Assembly (NCBI GenBank): GCA_029207755.1
Contig: JARCOQ010000006.1
Span: 67,864,093 to 67,928,092 of the forward strand
DNA length: 64,000 nucleotides
Direction of reading: 5' to 3'
From: Chamaea fasciata
Taxonomy: Eukaryota > Chordata > Aves > Passeriformes > Sylviidae
Shown: positions 37,837-51,500 of the stretch, in pieces
Position numbering within the stretch: position 1 is the first letter of the stretch
How the letters are laid out: each line of letters begins with the position of its first letter
The notes under the pieces: generated by a model
The model's input: the letters and a program-made list of their open reading frames with translations, nothing else
Database searches by the model: none
What the model was told of the DNA's origin: nothing
Translations under genes and position numbers: made by a program

Positions 37837-40800
37837 GATTTTACGTGGTTCAGAAATGCTTTTGTACATAGAAACCCCGTGAAACAGTCCCAAGCACCAC
37901 CTCTTAGTCCCTATCTCTCAACACCAAGATTTGCTCTGGTACAAAAGGCATGGGCAGGTGAAGGAAAACACAAGTCAATAGTGAGAGAATAATGCAGAAA
38001 ATACATTTATAAGGGCAGACTATGCAGGCACATACCACGCCTCTGCCTGTGGCTCTGCTGTGAATGAGGTTAGACAGCTTGGAAAGAAAAGCCAAAGACA
38101 GAACTGCTTCAACATCAGCAGAATCTGGTTCATTACAGAGGCATTTCTACAGCAATGCTGGGTGATGTATCTGGAGGTTCTGGAAGTTCTGTTTTTGCAA
38201 TGGATGGAAGTTGTGAACACAAGTTTTTTTTCTACCTTCAAAGAGGACAAATCTCATTTCAGAGGTCACAGACCTCAGAGGACTCTGATATCAGCACAAC
38301 ATCTCAAGTTTTATTTTGGGCAGTTCAAAGGACCCCAAAATGAAGGTTCTGACAGGAATGGCAAAATTTGAACAATATAACTGAAAATGAGGGAGTGCTG
38401 GGAGAAGTTTTTGAGATTTTGGAACTGACCTTGAGAAGAGCAAGAGTGAAAACCCACAGTATTTCAGAATTATACTTGCCACTTTGTTAGATCTCATTAC
38501 GCCACAATTTAATAGCATAAGTTTTATGTAAAAGAACATCATTTTACTTTTGGAAGTAAAACTGGAATCTCAAACAAATCTCTCTGTGAATCCAGGAGAG
38601 ACATGATTAATTCATCTCCTGTCCTCAAACAGTGTTCATAGGTCTCTGGAGGCACAGAAAATTGCTAGGGAAAGGCAGTACTCTTGCAAAGCCCAGCTCT
38701 CATAATTAAAGGAGCAGCAGCTATACTCACTTGTTAAACCTTCATCACCCTGTTGCTGAATTCCATTATTAGCCTTTAACTGCATGACCTTGCAGACTTT
38801 CCCATTGGATTCTTCCTATTGACAGAAAAAGCACTCAATTTATTCATCTTTCTCATTGTTTGCGTTATTTTGATAAATAACGCACGCAAGATAGTAACGC
38901 GTTTAACACACCAGATAAATCCAGCATGAGGTGTTGTAAAAAAAATCCACAGTCCTTTACGTGCTGTACTCATCCAAAGGTCCTCATTCCTTACAAACAC
39001 AAACACATTTACTTTCAGACAGCTGCTAGGCAATATTGTGCTGTTTCCCCATTTTATTCATAAAGTACAGGGAAATTATTGTAAGTGAAGATTAACAGTA
39101 GTGATGATCACTCTGCTGCCTGACATAAAAGCTTTGGCCAGTGTGATCTGCAAACAAAGCGCTTGCATCTCAACTTGTGCTGGCTGCAATCCACACCCTG
39201 CTAAAACCTCTTCTACCCACCAAAAGCAAACCCCTTTAATTTTTTGTTTAAAATACATCACTCCAAAACAGGCTTAAGGATTTTAGGAAGAAATATTCCC
39301 CGAGGATGATGCCAGGTTTTCTCAGCAGGGTCTTTGACTATGAACTCCTTTTCGTTTGACATGATAGATGCCCTCAGCTGCACATCTTCCATTTCACGCA
39401 AACTTGGGAGATTTCGAATTCCAGCATTCCAAATTTGAATCCCGAGGAATCAAGTACAGTCTGTTTCAGCAGCAAAGTCTCTGACCTGTAGCTGAAGACT
39501 TCAGATTTATATCTTGTTGCACTGATATTCTCTATTTTAGGTATCTAATCTTTTTCAGTGTCATATCATGCCTTTTAGCAATCTTTGCCCTGAAAAAGTG
39601 GGTGTCTTCTGGTTCCTGCAAAATTTCATTCCAGTAACATGTGCTTATGACCTCTGTATGTTTTTCATCTTGAACAGACCTTAAAAACTACATTGCAAAT
39701 GCCAGTACTATCCTAATGCATCGTTCTTTTCTGTCTAATGTAGTTGCCATGGTAAAGGTTGTACCTGGTTGATCAGATACATAGTAAACAAATGTTCCTG
39801 TGAATCTCACTTCAATTCTGAGTAAGAGAAGCCCCCACAAGCTAACAGACGTATTTAATACACAGGCAGAACCAGCAGTTAGGATGAATTTTGTTTTAAG
39901 AAGCCTCTTTGCAGACCTATTTCTTGTTATACCAAAGAAATGTAGAACTGCAGATATAGGCTTTTATCTTGAAGCCATTGACAGAGGCAAATTGTTTAAT
40001 CATCTTTTTTTCCCCTTGCCCAGCTCTAATGTCAGTACCAGCATTTGCAGTTTTATGGATCAGTAATTTGGAAGGAGAATGCACACCTAAAAAAGGTAAG
40101 ACTATGGAATAGTGTCTCTAGTTTTGGGAAGACTTTAGCTTCTTGTCTAAGGGGAGGTTCCTGCTCTGCATTTCTAAGGGTGCAATCTGAATCTGCTGAA
40201 GAGCAGATCTTTCTGAGTAACTCCATGTGAAGACAGGTATATTCTGGATTAAGACGGATGGGTGCCCACATAGTTTATCCATTTTTATTCTTTCTTGTGG
40301 AGGTTACCTAAAGAGAGAAAAAGATCTTGCATTGGTGAATACTTCTACTAAATATTGAATTTCTAGGATGTGTAGACAGACGTTGCCTAGCATAGCAATT
40401 CTTTTTGCACATTTCTGATAGAAAAAGTGGTTAATAGTCTCCTGCAAGTATTTTTTTCCCTCTAATTTAACTTTGTCTAGATTAAATATTAGAAAGTGCT
40501 CTGCCTCTCACAAGCCCTTTCAGGAAAACATTTTCTCCTTCATTATTCAATCAGAAAAAGATGATGTTGAGAAACTGCAAAGTTGTACCTAGAAATAGAA
40601 ATCCAAATTAAAGACCCCTTCCTTAGTCCACTCAGACCAACACTTCAGCATATGTATTGAGTCCTATAATGTCCATCTAAATCCAGTGATTTAAAGGAAA
40701 CTACTCTTTCTGACAAGAGCTTACCTCTGAAAAAATAAGTATTCTTAACTGGAGCTAACTTGAAGTGAAATCCTTGTGGAGATTAGGCAGGCTTTAGTTA

Positions 40801-43800
40801 TTCCTATACGCTAGAATTAGGGTCTTTGGGTTGTTGTCTTCATAGTAACAATGACAAAGTCAAATGTGGTATGGTACATTCATGTTTCCTGACTTCCAGT
40901 TGATATAAGTCTGCAGCCAGACCCTGTGCAACATGAAACAGTAGAAATACACAGCTCAAACCCCTCTGATGGCCTTAGCTGCCCACACAAGTTCCCTTAC
41001 TGTGTTTAGCACCCAGGACCTGCATGCTACTCCCTGACATCCAGGAGAAACTCTGTCCCAAGCCTCTGCACCCTGCTGTAGCCAATAGCAGGAAATCTGC
41101 TTTGGCTCTGCTAAAGTGAAGCTAAAAGAAAGCCAGACCTGATTTTTTTTAGCTGCAGATATGCTGAAAAGAAATCGGTGAAAAATCCGAGGGCAACCTC
41201 AATCCACACTGTGGCTGTGGCCTGCAGCAGTCACTACAGTTGCTGTGGTGTGCCATGAATTCCCCCTGCTCTGCTTTCCTGCTGCTCAGTCGCACTGTGG
41301 TGGATTTTCTGCCCCAACCCTGCTCACCCTGGGAAAGCAGCATGGCCAACATGGATCATCTCCAGCTGCTTCTGCTCGTTGATTGCCACTGGGTAATTCC
41401 ACACTGATGAAAGGACATCCTATGCAGTGATAGTCAAAGCAAAGCCCAGCAGACTGCCTAATTATTTCTGCGTCATGAAGGACTCCCTAAAGGGCAAATT
41501 CTTCCATTTCTAAAAACAAGAATTCTTCTCTTCTTATTCTAGGTCACTTGTGGAAGCACACAGATAACAGATCTCAACAATATGTCACTAATGATAAGGT
41601 CCAGGGCTTTCAGAACCTGTTTCTGAAGGCAGGCATTTTATTTAGGTGTCTAAATGGAGGAGGAAATTTTCACCCACTGTTTCCAAGACTCACTTCTGAA
41701 AGCACTGGCCCTGCTATCACTGGTATACTTGGCTCTTGAAAAATCAAGTAGGCTGCTCTGGGTGTTGCACCAGGGAAAGGAAAAGTGCAGTGGTCGTTGT
41801 AAACACTGATTTGCTCAATAGGTTGCGACCAGCCACAGCACCCTGTGTGCCACAAACGTTGCTATTTTCTGTCTGACTGTGACCACACAGGACTGAGTCA
41901 CCTAATTTGTAGCTGCCAGTGCAATGTAGGCAGCTCGCAGGCTGGAAACAGCAGCCTGGATTTTATCCCAAAACACGCTTCCCTGCTCCCTACTCCATGG
42001 AAATTTTTGTTGCAGCTGAACAGCTTGCATTTGCAAAGTCTAGGCACAGACAGGCAAAGGATGATTTTGCAAAATGTAGAATTGATCCTAGGCTGCACTG
42101 TGGATTCTGGAGCTTGGCACCTGGATGGTGCTTCCCCACAATCTCCTCTGTGGTTCAGCCATCCCTAGGGGAAAATTCAACGGTCACTATTCCAGATGGT
42201 AAAATAATCACTATTGGCTGCAGAAATTAAATGTCACTGAGCCATAATCAAAATATTGTTTTCTTTTCAAAGAACACTTCAGCTCAAAAGCCACTGAGTC
42301 TATCTCTGACTGTGCTGTGTCTCAACACATGGGAGGAAAAATACATAGCCTTGTTTCCACTTTTCTCTGTTCTCACCTGAACGACTGGATCAAGGTTAAA
42401 CAACCGCAGACAGAAGGAAAAAAGATCACTGAACAGGAGTGGAAATGTGAAATACGTCAAGTGGCATTCTTTTTTTTTCTTGTTGTCAGAACTGCTCAGG
42501 GGTTGTGGCCAACCAGGCAAGAACAGGCAGGCTGTCTGCAGAACGGGACATTTGTGACGGTGAAGTCCTATTGGGGTTTTTTGGGACAGTTAACATGTAA
42601 GACACCAAAAGGAATGGCTCAGAACTACGATCCCCACCTACAATGTTTCTTTTCCTTTACACTTACCGTAATGATGTTTGGGCAAGAGTTTGCTTTTTTC
42701 AGTTCCCACCTACGATTCATTGTGAAACTTGGTAAGATTGGCCATGTTATAATGTACTCCATGAGTACGTGGATAAAGACATTTTTCTTCAACACCTTTT
42801 TGCTGTATTCATGAACCTGTCCATTGTTTGGGTCTTAAAGGGTAGAACATAGGTGGCATTGCTCTGGCAGCAACCTTCTGCTATCCCTCTCATGTTTATT
42901 ACTGTGTGCATGAGCAGATGGTTTCTGAAATAATCAGTCTGAAATCAAAGTTTCTACCCTAACCCTGAGCATGGGTGCAAAGGAAAGAAATTCATTTGGC
43001 TATACTACAGGACAGCTTTCCAAACCGTACAGTGAGTGCCGCTCTTTTTATTTTTTTTTTTATTTCATAAGCATAAAATTCTTTTTTTAGGTTGCCTAGG
43101 CCTCTGATTCATATAAATGTAAATTTAAATTAACTTCACATTCACTGATGTTAAGTCACATTTTACTCAATTCAGAACTTTATGGAATATCTGAGTCCGA
43201 GTCTGCTTAGAGAAACTTGACTTTCTACAGCAGCAACCCAGTAAAAACCTCTCATGCCATTGCCAGATGCAGAAATAATACCCAAGGAAACACCCTCTGA
43301 CAAAGTCTTCAGGAATAAAACATTTCCAGGCAACAGACAATATCACTTTAAAGGCAACCTTGAATGAGAACTTTTGACATCTGATAATCTTTTCAGTACC
43401 TGTGGATTACCTGCTGCTGGAAAACTCTCATGTGGCTGAACAGTCCTTTGGCAGATGAGTTTGTCTTTGCCTGTAACTAAGACCAATCTACAGAACACCC
43501 GTCTGTATTACCCTCAGAAATACAAATCTGTGAGCAAACTGGTGCTAGAATAAAAATTTACTGCTATTCATGTATGGGATTGCAAAATGTAAGGCAAAAC
43601 AGCAGAAGTGACAAAAGATCAGCCTATATTTTATATTTCACCTCATTAAAACAATGGTATCTTTAAATCCCTCGTTATGCTGCCTTGTTTTTAGAACACT
43701 GCCTTATTGTCATTCACAGGCTTAATGTTCTTGTGGGTAGTTACACCTTTGGTCATCTCTTACTCATCATCTGGGTAGTGATGTACATTACCAGGGTACA

Positions 43801-44530
43801 TTTCTAAGCTAGACATGGCCTGGGCATCCATAGAAAGCATCAGTGAATGTCCTCAGGGTCCCTTCAGCCACAAAGCAGCACAAGTTTTCACACTGACGTG
43901 TGCTGGCAGGGAACAGACTGACATCCACATGTGCAAGAGCAGTGACCACAGAGCCCAGAGGGATTTCTGGAGGTTTTGACACTTGTAGACAGAGAGTTCC
44001 TGGCTGGTCTCAGGTTTCCTGTCTCCGAGGAAAGGGGGCACCAATGTGCACATGAAATAAACTGTTAGCACCCTGGTAGAAACTGCAGTGCTCATGTTGC
44101 CGAAGTTTTTGTGACCTATGGGTATGAGTGAATCCAGGCTTGTAAAGGGAGACACTCATTTCTGCCCCTAAGAGGTGGTGGCTTACTAGCGTGACAGCTC
44201 ACAGACCTAAAATACACCAAAGTCATGAAAAATACGTATATATCTTTTTCTCTCTGTGATATGTTCAGCTTGAAATTCAGTTATGGACAGAGGATTTAAT
44301 TTTTCCCCACATGAATATGACTATCCTTAGAATGTCAGGAAGAATATCTGTAATATAGTAGAAGAACAGTAAATTCCTCCAAAGAAAGCACACTAGTTTA
44401 ATAATGTAAAATGATTTTTAAATAAATCATAAACAAATCATGTCTACCACCTTTGCAGTAGATGTGGTTGGTAAGTATATGAAATGTAGCTCTAGTAAAG
44501 TGTGTAGATAGTGAAAATTTGGTTAATCCT
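37837..44530. other. Intergenic DNA between CETN4 and IL21, part 2
   Basis: No gene, RNA or named repeat recognised. A T-rich tract lies near 43044-43063. Short open frames are scattered with no family resemblance. Confidence 0.45.
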
Positions 44531-44982
44531 AGAATAATAGAACAGTTTTGCTTAGTAGGGACCTTAAAACTCATCTAGTTCCAACACCTCTGCCATGGGC
44601 AGGAATCCTTCCACTAGACCAGCTTGCTCAGAGCCACATCCAACCTGGTCTTGGAACACCTCCTAGGATGGGGAATGCACAACTTTTCTGCGCAACCTGT
44701 TTCATGCCTCACCACTTCTACAGTAAAGAATTTCTTCCTAAATCTAATCTAAACCTACTCTCCTACAGCTTAAAGGCATTCTCCATCATCCTATGCACTT
44801 GTGAAAAGTTCCTCTCCAGTTCTCTTGTACCTTTACATACTAGAAGGTGCTATAAGGTTTCCCTGGAGCCTTCCTTCTCCAAGCTGAACAACCAAAGTCT
44901 CTCTGCCTATCTTCACAGGAGAGGTGTTCCAGCCCTGTGATCAACTCAGTGGCTCTCCTCTGGACTCGTTCCAGAGGCTGTT
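44531..44982 (-). mobile_element. CR1 LINE, 5'-truncated 3' end
   Basis: Begins with AGAATAATAGAAC and passes through AGGGACCTTAAAACTCATC, CAGAGCCACATCCAACCTG, GGTGCTATAAGGTTTCCC and CTTCTCCAAGCTGAACAAC to CTCCTCTGGACTCGTTCCAG. This is the reverse complement of an avian CR1 3' end and is longer than the copy at 24 kb, with the same orientation. The plus-strand open frame across it is not a gene. Confidence 0.92.
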
Positions 44983-47900
44983 GGGTTGGCAGTGCTAGCA
45001 GAGCCTGGGGAAACTGTCAGCACATGGAGTTTATGGGCAGCTGCAGATCTCAGAACAGCACTGCTGCCGCTGTCCCTGTGCCAGCATGGCAAGTCTGCCC
45101 TGTCAGCAGCACTACTTCTGGCCACTGTCAGCACAGATCCCTCTTCATACTGCCCCCTCGCCCCACCTTCACGAGTATTAATTCAAAGTGATTCATAAAA
45201 AGCTTTCACCAGGCAGCAGCTGATTTCTGGTCCAGACAGCCCTCAGCAAGAGAGCCAAGGAGCTTGGCCATCCGACCTCGTGTGCCCTTCCTGCAATTCA
45301 CAGCAAGTATGTCAGCACTGCCATAAATGTCACACCTCCTGTGACAGGGCTTCAGGGCAGCCTCCACTAACTTTTGTCACCCTTCCTCCCGGAGACACCA
45401 GGCGCTGCACTGACCTGCAGGAGCCGAGGCTGGCAGCCAAGCAGGAGGGGCTCAGGAGGAGGCTTGTGCCACTTCCCTGCTCCATTGCTCTCACCTGGGT
45501 AGCAAAGCTTGGTTACTTCACAGTCTTCCTTGCAATAACTTTGAAAAAAGCCTGTTAGGGAAATGGAAAGTTTTAAAGAGTACTTCAGTACCCTTTATTC
45601 ACTACTGCACTTCCTTTTAAAATTTAAATCCAGTGCAATTTGTTGTGAGCTCAGGAACTTCCCTTACCCTCATGGACCTATCCCCCAAATCCACCCAGTC
45701 CTGCCAGTCCACCAAACACTGTTGGGGTCTCCAGAGTGCTCCTGCAGCTGATGCACAGCTCAACTTCCACCAAAGCTGTTCTGTGGACTCCCTTTTTGGG
45801 GATCATTTGATAATAGAAAAGTAGGCATATGAACAAGGTATATTTTCAGCCAGATTACAAAATACTCATTCTGCTCACCATATAGAACTGGAAAGAGACT
45901 TCACACTGAACCAGACTTTTGGTCTGATTTGATCAAGAGGGACAGGACTTTTGGTGTAGGTAGGGGAATCACTGTCCTTTAAAGCCCTGAGGAAGCCAAT
46001 GTACCACCAGATGCAGGCAACAATCCTGCTTGACAAGCCTTGAAGAGGCTGCAGAAACAGTCACAGCCGTTGCCCAGGTGAATGGAACTGCAAGGTCAGA
46101 TCCAGCTTGAGGGGACTGAAAACCAGCCCCAGCATCCAGCTGGGGTAGCTCTGGCAGCCTGTGGCACCAGGCACTACTCCTGCACTGAAGGAATGCATGA
46201 TGGGCATCACTGTCCCCCAGGTTTGATGTTTTCTTTTCACCCCTTTGCTGTAATTTAACTAGAGATGATATTACCAGTGTGCCCAATTGTACTCAACCTC
46301 ACAAAGGTCTTGCCCTGATGACACTGAGGTTCCACAGCTTGTGTGTCACATAAAAACGCACTGCCTCACACTGGCTTTAAGTGTGTTGCATTTTGACTGT
46401 ACTCACTGTTATGTTTTATTATAGATTTACTTTTACTTACTTAAATTTTCTGTAGTCTGAAATATGCTTCAAATACTTCATGAAAGAAGCAAAAATAACC
46501 TTCTAATAATTTACCAACAAAGTCATCTCCCAAAATGAATCAGTAAAACCTCCAAGCCATTTTCAAGTAAAATGATACCACACTGCCAGAATGACAAGCA
46601 CAGAATTGCCTCACAGATGATAAACCAGAAATGAATTTGAGAAACCTCCTGTAGACTTTCTACTGTGAATCATCCTTTTTTAAAATTAATTTTAGCTGGA
46701 GTTTGAAGATAGGGTGATTCATCCCATTCTGAAATTGTTTTCTGTTTCAATACAATACAACTTTGTTTTCTGCAACATCTTTTGAACAATATTGGGAGAG
46801 CAGAATAAGAATCAAATCAATCCCAGCAGTAGAGAAAAACAAGTCTGGGGACAGAAGGAGGCATTTTCCATCTGAAATTTAGGAAGAAGTGAAGCAGCAA
46901 TGAGGCAGAGTTTTACTAAAAAGCCACTCTCAAGGCAAACACAATCTGTTTAAAACAAAACTAAGGTTTCAGAAGGCAGAAAGAGAAATGGTCAGTATTA
47001 GGTGAAAAAGAGGAAATTAGGAGACACGGGCTTTACAAACAGCGAGGCCCTGGGAGCTGTTCCTTCACCATTAGGGGAGCACTGGGCTTCTGATTTGGAC
47101 AGGCCATTGCAAGAAATAAGCAGGGTAAGTCAGGTTTGGGAGTGCATCTCTTGCCCAAAATGAGGATGTCTGCCTTTAAGACTTCTAGCAAGGAAGCTAA
47201 AACGAACCCACAAGTTTTCTTGCTCAGACAGCCTGATTGACTGTGGGTAGCCACTAGCTGTGACTAATTCCACAGAGGTTCTTACCGATGCCAAGACTAT
47301 GCAGGTCCTGCATCTTCCAGCAGGATGTATGTGGTTGGCACTGAAAGCACTCACTCAGGTACCTGTTACCTGTACATTTAGAAGGAAAATATTGCTTGTA
47401 CATTTAGTTCTCAGAGCCTTGGGTAAACTAATGTATTTGGTGAAGTCATCCCAGGAAAACTGTTTGCCAGCCTTTACCGTAAAAGAACTGTCCTTAGCTC
47501 CTGGCTGCCCTCACAGACAGTTCTGCAGCATATAAACAACAACAACATCAGTGAGGAACAAGGCACTAAACAGGCCAAGATTTCAGGTTATTTACTTCCC
47601 TCCTAGGTAATGGTCTATCAAAATATTAACCACCGCACCCTAGTTTCAAAACACCAATGTGCAGTGCTAAGGTGGGGTAACCCAAGGGCATTCCCTCCCT
47701 ACTGTTTTCTTAACAAAATATTATTCTTGGTCTTTATTCAGGCAAGAGCAGTTGGGCACAAAAACAATATCTACTAGACCCACCTCAAAGAAAATCTTGA
47801 TTGCTGCCCACATAAAGCATCAAATATTTTTGCGTAAGACACAAAAAGGGCGTTTCAGAACCAGTGAGATGCACGACGGTGAATGCAGCTACTGAAATAG

Positions 47901-48491
47901 TCCTGCTGCTGCCTCTCCTGTGCCTGGATACTCAAGCCTCTCCCCTGGCTTACCTGGAGGGGAGAAGACTGGACTGCAGAAGGGTTTGGGTGACACCTGG
48001 CCTGGTATGGATCCCCGTGAGGGAAGCTCTGCCATGCACCTTGAAGTTCTCAAGGGTCAGGGATTAAGGCCAGCTTCCATGTGTGTCATCTCTTTTCATT
48101 TCTAAGAGGCTACTGAGCTTTATCCTGCACTGCTGTATGCTCTATAAAGCAGGAAAGAAACAAAAAGGAAGACATATTTTTTTAAAAAAAGAAGTAAAAT
48201 ATTTTAAATTTAGATTTGTAAAGCAAATAAAGTGCTTTGATATACACAAGGCTGTTTGTCATGGAAGCACTATCCAAAAGGAAGCACATTCATTCTCTTG
48301 TGCAAGCAAAGTTAGAGAATGCAACCTCCTGGTGATTTCTCTTAGCTCTGAAGTAAATCCACCAAACCCTTCCCCTGAGCCTCACATCTCCCTAAATCTC
48401 AGCCTTGGCAAGGAAGGACTATGCATGTATTTTGTAAAATCTTTTGTAAAAAGACAGCATGCGTTTTGAATTGAAAGCCCTCAAGGCATTT
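44983..48491. other. Intergenic DNA, nothing recognised
   Basis: 45.0-45.5 kb is GC-richer with several short open frames; the remainder is AT-rich. I see no exon with convincing splice sites and family resemblance. Confidence 0.45.
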
Positions 48492-48535
48492 AATAATTTA
48501 GAAATAATATGACAATAATTTAGAAATAATACGAC
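48492..48535 (+). repeat. 22-bp tandem duplication
   Basis: 48492-48513 and 48514-48535 are two adjacent 22-base copies of AATAATTTAGAAATAATAYGAC that differ at one base (T/C). An AT-rich local duplication with no gene context. Confidence 0.93.
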
Positions 48536-51500
48536 AATTTGTCTTTTGAGTTACGTCCTGCCGTATCCTCTTGATGAAATGAGGGCTGTACGCCTTCACA
48601 ATTTTCCATTTAGACAGAATTCCACCAGTTTAATCAAAGTGAAACATTAGGTACTGTTATGGTCCTTATACCTTCAGATTTCCTTACTGATAACCCACAT
48701 ACTATCCGTTAACCCATTGCATCATTCACAAGAATAAACAACCTGGGCTCTGCATACAGGAAGCTGAACAAAAAGGAAATAGACAATATTAGTTTTCATG
48801 TACATATTTTCACCTCTGCAGAGATAAGACTGACATATTTTCACAGATCAAGGTGGTCCTTCAGATGTGCCTGCTAAGTTCCCTATGGATACAAAAAAGC
48901 ATTTCCTGTTTTAAAAGTTTGAGCCTTTTTCATTTAAACAATCATTACCTCACTCCCACTAAAGGATGGAAGTGATGGTCCATAAGGGCAGCAAAAGTCA
49001 GATTTATTTCCCATTCACTGCTGTCATCTAGACTGCAATATTAAGGGTTAGGCGCTCATGTAATGCTAAAGATCAGCACCTCATGTGTTCAAACATGTAC
49101 ACAATGAAAGGGGCAATGGAGAATATACCCATTTACTTGGGGACACAGACTAAAAAATCCAGATTTTTTTACTCAATAGGGTAAGCAAGTCTTCCCTTAA
49201 TTTCAGTAAAGTGTTTAATACTCTGCTCTGCAGAGGTGGAAGCCCTTCCAGAGTCTTAGCATAGCTCCTCACTTCAGGCACAGAACCACATATCCCCCTC
49301 TTTCGAGGTACGCAGATGGGAGAAGGACTCAGTGAACTCCTTCCCAATGGAAGATGCAAGCAATTCTTCATGAGCAACAAATTAACAATGAGAAATTGTG
49401 GACTTTGTCCCTGCCAGAAAAGAGTGAATGTGATTGAGTACAACCAGAGGATCCATAATCAAACCAGTTTTATCACTGTAGGTGTCCCAGTTCGAGCAAG
49501 GATGGAGTTCCCTTTCTTCACAGCAGTGCCACTGGGGCTGTTGTTTGGATTTGTGATTAAAATACACTCACAAACACACCAGTGCTTTGTCTCTGGCTGA
49601 ACAATTCTTGCACAGCACCAAGGCTCTCTCCAGAAAGCAATTTGTTGCACACTTCATTTTGTGTATTAAAGACTACTTTTTCAGTCTCTCCAATAAACCT
49701 TTAGTGGGTTTGAATCATGTTATTTGGTTCCTAAGGTATTTCAGGGGCTGCTTATGAAATGTGTCACTGATTTTTACTGAAATTATTGCAACAAAATATT
49801 GTAACTGATAGGTTTGTTCTGAAGTTCTTTTAAAGATTATCTTTCAATTAATCAATACAAGCAGAAGATCATTGTTTGGGGCATCTTGGTGGATGTAGGA
49901 GAATTCCTTGAAATGTAGTGGACAGCAGGCTAAACAGGGAGCCAGTGCAGCTCCTGGGAAGGTCAGGAACAGAAGTGCTGTCCCTAGGGGTGCTTGTATG
50001 CTGAGCACTGCTCCATACCACATCCAGCCCCAGACCGTGCTGTGCAGGACCTGCCTTTCCAAAGCCCTCTGTGTGCATGCACTCATTTGACCTCAAGCCC
50101 ATAGAAATAATTAACTTCTCTCCTCTCGTGTTCCCAAAAGTGAAGGTCCTCTGTGCAGCAGATATTTTTTCCTCTGCTTTCCATGCCCCCTTCAGGAAAT
50201 AAGCACTGGTACTTTGAACACCTCCCCCTTTTCCGATAAAACAGTTTTCCTTAGCTCTAAGATACTTGTCGCTCAGGATGCTAGGTGGAAACACTGTGCT
50301 CTGCAAACAAGCCCACAAGAAAGAGACAATGAAATATTGCCTCTCCACAGCACTGGACAGGAGATAATTTTTAAAGCTGCTTCGGCATTGTTTTTTCACC
50401 ATAGCTCTGATGTAATTCGGGAACATAGAGAAAAGAGGTGGCAAGAAAGTGAAGCAGCTGAACTCACAGGTCTGGGGAATTTTCACCTCCTGTCTCTCAG
50501 CAGAATATCTGTATTATTATTTGCTGGGGATAAGCATACTTAGAGCAGCTGACACTATTCACAAGTCCACTAGAGAGCAGCTATGCCTCACACACAGTGA
50601 GGTTCTGTTTTAATTCATTTCTCTGACATTTATTGCACTTCACTCAAATGACTAATCAGCCCTGGAAAGCTTTCTCAGTACTAGACTGAGAGGCAACAGA
50701 GGTGTGGACTGAGCTGCTCTGATTCATACACGGGTATGTGAATGCTCAGCCCCTGCTCTGAGCTGCTCTCGTTTGTGCACTGTGTCATTCTTGAAGAAAT
50801 CTTAGCTCATAGGAGAAGAAAAGTGAAGCAACACCCTGGAGGTGCAAGTTCCATTGAATCCCTTCAGTAAGGAACATACAAATTTCTTGGAAGAAGTCCA
50901 GGGCAAGAGGAAGCCAAAAGGACTGTCGTTCCAGGTAGTGGACAAAATAGGAACAGAAAAATAGCTAAATAAGGCTCTTTTACTCCATTTTCACTAGGTG
51001 CAATAAAGTGCTGTGTAGGTCTAAAGACTAAGAAGACACAGCAGTCCACAGCAAGCCATATTAGGCCACTTTCCACTAACTTATGGAAGATTTTAAGTAA
51101 CACTGAAGAATGATTTACACTAATGAGAAGACAATGTATTGTATGAAATACAGTTTTATACAGAGAAGACAATTTAATGTACAAAATACCGGCTTCTCCT
51201 GACCATCCCCTCAGCCTTAATAAAAACATTGAAGTTTTCTTTCTTTAAACATCAAGGAGCAGCATAAATATAAAGATAGTTTGAATTCCAGAAGTTTCAC
51301 TACTTATCTTTTTGTCAGAGATAAAAGAAACTATACTATCTGTCCATCAGCTGGCAAATCCACATTCCCTAGCCTGGTAAGTTAATTAAATTGTCCTGGC
51401 CCTGTTAGAAGCAGACAAAAATTATTAAGGCAGAAGTCCTTTTACCTTCAATCTACATTATCCCTGCCCCTTATGACTGCCTTGAAGTGCCTGGGTATTT

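Noticed and set aside
49869..50486. 205-codon open frame on the minus strand
   Set aside because: No recognisable domain, overlapped by other open frames and without flanking splice sites that fit a gene model.
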